NCBI GenBank assembly: GCA_016184105.1
Contig: JACPDI010000040.1
Span: forward strand, 1 to 64,000
Source of the DNA: Acidobacteriota bacterium
GTDB lineage: Bacteria; Acidobacteriota; Vicinamibacteria; Vicinamibacterales; 2-12-FULL-66-21
Length of the DNA: 64,000 bases
Direction of reading: 5' to 3'
Positions 59,912 through 64,000 of this stretch are shown here, one piece after another. The stretch's first letter is position 1; each line of letters opens with the position of its first letter. The notes below the pieces were generated by a model, which saw nothing but the letters and a program-made list of their open reading frames with translations, had not been told where the DNA came from and searched no databases. A program made the position numbers and the translations under genes.

Positions 59912-61195
59912 TTACCGCTGACCGGCCCATTCCACGGCCAGGTCCAAGGCGGAATCGCGCCCCTCGATCAACGCCCCCCGCGACCAGGGGGCCCCCACGT
60001 CGGGCTCCACGCCGCGCCCCTCGAGACGGGTGTTTGATGCCGTCACGAAATCCGCGTAGGCGTGCACCAGCACGTCACCGCTCGGCAGGCGGTCGAACAG
60101 CGCGGGCAGCGCCTGGCCCATCGTGCGCTCGCCAAACACCCGCGCCCGGCCGATTGACTGCATCCCCCCCGCGAAGCACTCCGACGCGCTCCCGGTGAGC
60201 GCGTCCACGAGGATGGCCACCCGTCCGGCAAACGGCGTCACCGGGCGACCATCTGGCGCAACTTTCCTCGGGTTCGCGTAGAACCTGAGCGCGCCTTCGC
60301 GCGTGCGCATCTCGCCAAGAGACACGCGATCGGGAACGAAGTGCCCGGCAACACCCATCAGCATGGCCGCGAGCCCGCCGGGGTTGCCGCGGAGATCGAT
60401 GACGATCCCGTCAGCGCCGCGATGCGCGTCGACCGCACGCGCGATGAAGGGGTCGACCGGAGTGAGCCAGACGCTGAAGCGCAGGTACCCCACCTTCCCG
60501 CCCGACGCTGCCTGCATGGAACGTTCCGCGGTGCGGACGTGAAGAGTTGGGAACGTGCCGAGCTTGACCGGTTCCCCCTCCTCTGCGCGACGTTCGACGC
60601 GGATCTCGCGGCGGCTGCCGTGGCCGTCCACGAGAGACAAGTGGGCGCGGCTGCCAATCGGCCCGCGCAGTTTTTCCGTGAGCAGGCGCCACGCTTCGAG
60701 CGAACCGAGCCTCGGCCCGGCGGCGGCTGCGGCCTGGCTCAGCGCCGGCTCGACCGGCTCCCCGTCGACAGCGTGGATCAGCCACCCGGGGCGGACCCCA
60801 GCCTCCTTCGCCGGCCCGTCGTCGGCAACCCCGACGATGAGCGCGGTGCGTTCGTGGTAGCGGACGTCGATGCCCGGATCGCCGCTGGTCGCGCGTGCGG
60901 CCCGCGTGGCGGCCGGCGTCTGCCCGTTCGGGATCAGCACGAAGTGCGAGTCGCCGAGCCGTCCGATCATCTCGCGTATCGCGCTGCGCACCTCGTCAGG
61001 GGTCGATGCCGCCTCGGCGCGCGGGCGCAGATCACGCCTCACCGCGGGCCAGTCCACGCCGTTGAACGCGGGGTCGTAGTAGGTCTCGTCGATGATGCGC
61101 CAGGCCGCGTCGAAACTCTGGAGCCAGACCGGATCGAGGGGCGCGGACCACGCGAGGGTCAGCAGCGCGGCGCCCGCGATCGCCAGTCGGCTCAC
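59912..61195 (-). CDS. Secreted S41-family peptidase
   Basis: 427 residues from GTG 61195, overlapping the previous stop. A signal peptide (AIAGAALLTLAWSAP) precedes a helical domain, a PDZ-like domain (VGVADDGPAKEAGVRPGWLIHAVDGEPVEP) and the protease core with IDLRGNPGGLAAMLMG and nucleophile Ser in DALTGSASECFAGGMQ. After it the text reads GERTMGQALP, lacking the Lys of CtpA, as in the retinoid-binding-protein-like S41 group. It may be an envelope protease. Confidence 0.88.
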   Translation of the reverse strand: MSRLAIAGAALLTLAWSAPLDPVWLQSFDAAWRIIDETYYDPAFNGVDWPAVRRDLRPRAEAASTPDEVRSAIREMIGRLGDSHFVLIPNGQTPAATRAARATSGDPGIDVRYHERTALIVGVADDGPAKEAGVRPGWLIHAVDGEPVEPALSQAAAAAGPRLGSLEAWRLLTEKLRGPIGSRAHLSLVDGHGSRREIRVERRAEEGEPVKLGTFPTLHVRTAERSMQAASGGKVGYLRFSVWLTPVDPFIARAVDAHRGADGIVIDLRGNPGGLAAMLMGVAGHFVPDRVSLGEMRTREGALRFYANPRKVAPDGRPVTPFAGRVAILVDALTGSASECFAGGMQSIGRARVFGERTMGQALPALFDRLPSGDVLVHAYADFVTASNTRLEGRGVEPDVGAPWSRGALIEGRDSALDLAVEWAGQR

Positions 61196-61941
61196 TTCAC
61201 GAGTGCCTGGATCTGCGCGGGGGGCGCGAACGCGGCTTTGTCCACCGTGTCGAACTCGACGGCGGTGATCGTGATGATCTGTTCGGTGCCCATCAGGCGC
61301 TGCGTGATCTTCGACGCGATCTTCGTCCCGCCGAACTCCCGGTAGTCCGAGGTCACGTGCGTGGCCTTGACCGGGCCCATCGGCGACTCGCGGGTGACGA
61401 CCGCGCCGAGCATCAGGCCGGTTTCCACGTCGAAGAACTCGAGGTCCTCGTCGCCGGTCGGTCGGACGGCCCTGACCTTGTAGGCGGGGCGTCCTTCGAA
61501 CGTTGTCTTCTCAATCGTCTCGAGCGAGGTGAACTGCCTGTCGGAGTGGAGCGCCGAGTCGAAGTCGGCGTCGAGCTTCATCTGCTCGAGCGACTTGCCC
61601 TGCTGCAGCATCGGGCCGGTCAGCGGGTTCACGGTCCACGCGACGCGGCCGTCGTATCCGGATTGAATGTCACCGACGCCCGGCAAGGTCATGCGCAGCC
61701 GCATCAGGTCGGGACGCGCCGCGAGAATCTCCAGCTCCCCCTCGACGCCCTGCGCCGGCATGCTGATCTTGCCAATCGCGCGCCGCGACGAGTGCTTCGC
61801 CAGCGCGCTGCGGCCGCCGGTGGCCTCGATGTAGCGGTCGACGACGGCGCGGGCCGGGGGAAGGGCCTCCTGCGCGTGGAGATGCACGGGCAGCACGGCG
61901 AGGGCGGCAAGCCACGCAAGGAGGAACGATCGCGTCCGCAT
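61192..61941 (-). CDS. Periplasmic LolA-like protein of unknown function
   Basis: 249 residues from ATG 61941 (ATG 61956 is 15 bases earlier). Signal peptide (LLAWLAALAVLPVHLHA), then RYIEATGGRSAL, a series of strands (GELEILAARPDLMRLRMTLPG, VAWTVNPLTGPMLQQGKSLEQM, YKVRAVRPTGDEDLEFFDVETGLMLGAVV) and FGGTKIASKITQRL. It resembles the convex sheet of LolA/lipoprotein-sorting and DUF4292-type proteins. It overlaps the S41 gene. The start is 23 bases from a palindromic repeat. Confidence 0.75.
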   Translation of the reverse strand: MRTRSFLLAWLAALAVLPVHLHAQEALPPARAVVDRYIEATGGRSALAKHSSRRAIGKISMPAQGVEGELEILAARPDLMRLRMTLPGVGDIQSGYDGRVAWTVNPLTGPMLQQGKSLEQMKLDADFDSALHSDRQFTSLETIEKTTFEGRPAYKVRAVRPTGDEDLEFFDVETGLMLGAVVTRESPMGPVKATHVTSDYREFGGTKIASKITQRLMGTEQIITITAVEFDTVDKAAFAPPAQIQALVK

Positions 61942-61963
61942 GGGCAAAGTGTACACTGGAGAG

Positions 61964-62028
61964 AATAAGGGGGACAGTCACACTTTTCCAAGGCCGAGGC
62001 CCCGGAAAGTGTGACTGTCCCCCTTATT
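61964..62028. repeat. GTGTGACTGTCCC palindrome, copy 4
   Basis: Left arm 61964-61989 (AATAAGGGGGACAGTCACAC then TTTTCC), right arm 62004-62028, loop of 14. It ends in the coding region of the gene at 61978-62271, whose last residues and stop it supplies. Confidence 0.9.
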
Positions 62029-62271
62029 CGGCACGTTGCAACTCACCACCTCGTAGCCGGCGGGCAGCACGACGGCGTTCCGGTTGATGCCGAGCGGCCG
62101 CGCGAACACGATCGTGCTCCCGTCCACCGCTGTGACGTCGTATACAACGCGGAATTTCGCCGTCGGGGGGTCGAGCAGCTCGTATCGCGTGTACTCGTCG
62201 CTGCTGGCGTTCTGGGGAAAGGCGGGCGCTGCCAGTGCGAGCAGCGCGCAGGCGAGAACAGTTCTCCTCAT
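61978..62271 (-). CDS. Short secreted protein, C-terminus replaced by a repeat
   Basis: 97 residues from ATG 62271. A signal peptide (LACALLALAAPAFPQ) is followed by SDEYTRYELLDPPTAKFRVVYDVTAVDGST and IVFARPLGINRNAVVLPAGYEVVSCNVP (each given in part: ELLDPPTAKFRVVYDV, VVLPAGYEVVSCNVP). Then NKGDSHTFRGLGLGKV is encoded by palindrome copy 4, and its TGA ends the gene. The native protein was probably longer, so this is truncated. Its start overlaps the next gene by four bases. Confidence 0.6.
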   Translation of the reverse strand: MRRTVLACALLALAAPAFPQNASSDEYTRYELLDPPTAKFRVVYDVTAVDGSTIVFARPLGINRNAVVLPAGYEVVSCNVPNKGDSHTFRGLGLGKV

Positions 62272-62834
62272 CGGATCACCCTCTCAAATGTCGCGGGCGC
62301 GCTGAAGTCGCGCTCCTCGCGCGCGCGGAGCCACGAACGGATCGCGGGCGTCGCGCCGGTCAACACGACGTTGTGCCGCTCGTCCAGGGCGGCTGCCACT
62401 CGGCCGCGTGCAGTGCGGCCAGGCAGGGCGCGCGCGCGATCGTAGTCGATCGCCGCCACGTGCCATCTCTCGCCGTCGCGCGTCAGCCGCAGGATGATGT
62501 GGGTCGGGATGAGCCCGGTGCCGTGTTCCACGCCGCGCAGGGGCATCAGGTCCAGGTAGTACGTGTTCTCCACCGCGGTCAGGTGTGCCGTGAAGACGCT
62601 TTCGGCGACGGGGTGCTTGTACTGAATGCGGTAGGAGCGCCACTCGCCGCGCTCGACGATCACCTGGACGTTGTCCTCCGTCGCGCGCCACTCCCCGAGC
62701 AACGCCTCGTCGAAGGCGATGGTCTGGTCGTCGTACGCAGGGTGCAACGACAGCACGAGACACCCCGCGGAGAGCGACGCGGCGAGCAGCGCGACGGCAA
62801 TCACAGCTCGCGGCCGCGCGTTTCCGGGATCCAT
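62268..62834 (-). CDS. Lipoprotein of unknown function
   Basis: 188 residues from ATG 62834. A lipobox LSAGC near residue 25 after VIAVALLAASLSAG. The mature part: FDEALLGEWRATEDNVQVIVERGEWRSYRIQY, TAVENTYYLDLMPLRGVEHGTGLIPTHIILRLTRDGERWHVAAIDYD (in part, LMPLRGVEHGTGLI) and ALDERHNVVLTG. A beta-rich envelope lipoprotein. It overlaps the MFS stop by 34 bases and the next gene by four, so it is co-translated with both. Confidence 0.7.
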   Translation of the reverse strand: MDPGNARPRAVIAVALLAASLSAGCLVLSLHPAYDDQTIAFDEALLGEWRATEDNVQVIVERGEWRSYRIQYKHPVAESVFTAHLTAVENTYYLDLMPLRGVEHGTGLIPTHIILRLTRDGERWHVAAIDYDRARALPGRTARGRVAAALDERHNVVLTGATPAIRSWLRAREERDFSAPATFERVIR

Positions 62835-64000
62835 ATCCACGTCACTGCCGCCAGCAGAAATGCGACGGATGCCATCGCGAGCGCGAAGCCGAAGCCGCGC
62901 GTCTCGGCGACGCGCCCCACGAGAAACGGCGCGACCGCACTCGCGATCCGCCCGAGATTGTACGTGAAGCCCTGCGCGGTCGCGCGGATCCCGGTGGGAT
63001 AGATCTCCGCGGTCACCGCGCCGAACCCCGTGAAGTAACCGGTGCCGAAGAACGCGACGAACGGGCCCAGCACGAGGAGCACCCAGGGAGTTCTCGTGAG
63101 GCCGTAGCTGAAGATGAGCACCGCCGCCGTCACCAGATAGACGATGTAGGTCCGCTTGCGGCCGAAGCTGTCGCTGACGAATCCGAACGTCACGTAGCCG
63201 AACCACATGCCGACCTGCATGGCGATGATGAAGCCGGACATCACGTGCGGCGCGAGGCCGATGCCGCCCGCCGACGGGGGCAGCGAAAGGTATGCGGGGA
63301 TCCAGAGGTTGAATCCCCACCAGGCGAACATGGTGCACGCGTTCATCAGCGTGACCGCGAGCGTCAGGCGGCCGAGCGGTCCGCGGAATATCGCGGCCAG
63401 CGATCCCCGGGGCGCGGCCTGCTCCCGCGTGCGCTGCCACAGCACCGGCTCTTCCACCCGGCGGCGGATCCAGATCGTGAACAGGGCTGGAAGCACGCCG
63501 ACGAAGAACACGGCCCGCCAGCCCCACAGGGGGAGCACCACCGCGGTGACCGCGGCCGCCGCGGCATAGCCGACCGCCCACGCGCTCTGCATCAGCCCGA
63601 GCGCCTTTCCGCGGTGTGCGGCCGGCCACGTCTCGGAGACGAGCGCGGCGCCGCTCGCCCACTCGCCGCCCATCCCGATCCCGAGGAGCGCGCGGAACAC
63701 GGCCAGCTGCAGCACCGTCTGCGCGAGGCCGCTCGCGGCGGTGAACACCGAGTAAATGAGGATGCTGCCCACCAGCGCGCGCGTGCGGCCGTACCGGTCT
63801 GCGATGACGCCGAAGATCAGCCCTCCCGCGGCGGACGCGATGAGCGTCGCGGAGCCGAGCAGCCCCGCGGTGGCCTTCGTCATCCCGAGGTCGGTCATGA
63901 GGGAGGCGAGGACGAGGGCGTACAGCATCACGTCGAACGCGTCGAGCATCCACCCGAGCCCCGCCGCGACCAGCGCGCGCCTCGCCCCGGGGGAGGCCGC
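62801..64000 (-). CDS. MFS transporter, 5' end outside the window
   Basis: At least 399 residues; the frame continues past 64000 (RRALVAAGLGWMLDAFDVMLYAL), so the ATG at 63949 is not the true start. About twelve helices with VIADRYGRTRALVGSILIY, GGEWASGAALVSETWPAAHRGKALGLMQSAWAVG, VRRRVEEPVLW, GFIIAMQVGMWFGYVTFGFVSD and a C-terminal ATVAFLLA-type end. The DAFDVMLY and DRYGR motifs match the metabolite:H+ symporter group (sialate, shikimate, aromatic acid). The substrate is unknown. Confidence 0.88.
   Translation of the reverse strand, partial: AASPGARRALVAAGLGWMLDAFDVMLYALVLASLMTDLGMTKATAGLLGSATLIASAAGGLIFGVIADRYGRTRALVGSILIYSVFTAASGLAQTVLQLAVFRALLGIGMGGEWASGAALVSETWPAAHRGKALGLMQSAWAVGYAAAAAVTAVVLPLWGWRAVFFVGVLPALFTIWIRRRVEEPVLWQRTREQAAPRGSLAAIFRGPLGRLTLAVTLMNACTMFAWWGFNLWIPAYLSLPPSAGGIGLAPHVMSGFIIAMQVGMWFGYVTFGFVSDSFGRKRTYIVYLVTAAVLIFSYGLTRTPWVLLVLGPFVAFFGTGYFTGFGAVTAEIYPTGIRATAQGFTYNLGRIASAVAPFLVGRVAETRGFGFALAMASVAFLLAAVTWIWIPETRGREL

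Overview
This is a high-GC window (roughly two-thirds G+C) with dense, compact operons and many ATGA, GTGA and TAGTG start/stop overlaps. The gene set is a TonB-dependent cobalamin receptor with an N-terminal regulatory domain, the futalosine menaquinone route, a full SUF operon under an Rrf2 regulator, bacterial enhancer-binding proteins, and GH15, SIMPL, DUF4097 and S41 proteins. Together with dispersed palindromes this fits a Gram-negative soil bacterium, most likely Acidobacteriota (Vicinamibacteria-like). That assignment is inference; no rRNA or marker set is present. I saw no tRNA, rRNA or CRISPR array.

Layout. 1-5.9 kb is an accessory, partly decayed stretch: merT, a merP with an internal deletion, merA whose N-terminal metal-binding domain is broken, a GH15 glucoamylase, an IS701-type transposase remnant, and a peroxiredoxin-like gene whose active-site cysteine codon is TGA with a SECIS-like hairpin behind it (a probable selenoprotein). 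5.9-9.4 kb (minus strand) holds superoxide dismutase, NadA, MqnE and YjbQ. 9.4-14.7 kb (plus) is a cobalamin-riboswitch-controlled btuB-btuD-btuC-btuF uptake operon. 14.8-21.6 kb (minus) is ilvD-ilvB-ilvN-ilvC-ilvE followed by mqnD. 21.7-31.3 kb (minus) holds a secreted unknown, iscS, the rrf2-sufA-B-C-D-S-U-T operon and a MoeB/rhodanese protein.

31.3-37.8 kb is mixed housekeeping: rmuC, a SIMPL protein, an FGE-like protein, an aminotransferase with homoserine dehydrogenase, a frameshifted glutaredoxin-like gene and a CoA transferase. 37.9-44.2 kb (minus) is a seven-gene run: two-domain multicopper oxidase, ZIP-type transporter with an extracytoplasmic domain, cupredoxin, UbiE-like methyltransferase, an unknown, a PilT-like ATPase and another unknown. 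It diverges, across an 18-bp palindrome, from a DtxR-family regulator fused in frame to an outer-membrane protein (44.3-45.7 kb). 45.8-51.4 kb has queD-queC, a DUF4097 lipoprotein, and an operon of deoxyhypusine-synthase-like, PIN-like, ROK-kinase and NagA genes. 51.6-57 kb has a sigma-54 activator followed by a candidate -24/-12 promoter and an HD-GYP/GAF/GGDEF protein. 57-64 kb has BON, FabI, a formamidase, a zinc/RGG protein, S41 protease, secreted proteins and a truncated MFS transporter.

How parts work together: the SUF operon feeds Fe-S clusters to NadA, MqnE and IlvD in the same window; MqnE and MqnD serve menaquinone; the btu operon imports corrinoid; the DtxR/oxidase/ZIP/cupredoxin block looks like an oxidase-coupled metal-uptake unit. 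A family of 25-bp-arm palindromes (four copies) is spread through the right half. One copy sits in frame inside ubiE, and another cut short a gene at 62 kb. A different palindrome is inserted in frame in btuD.
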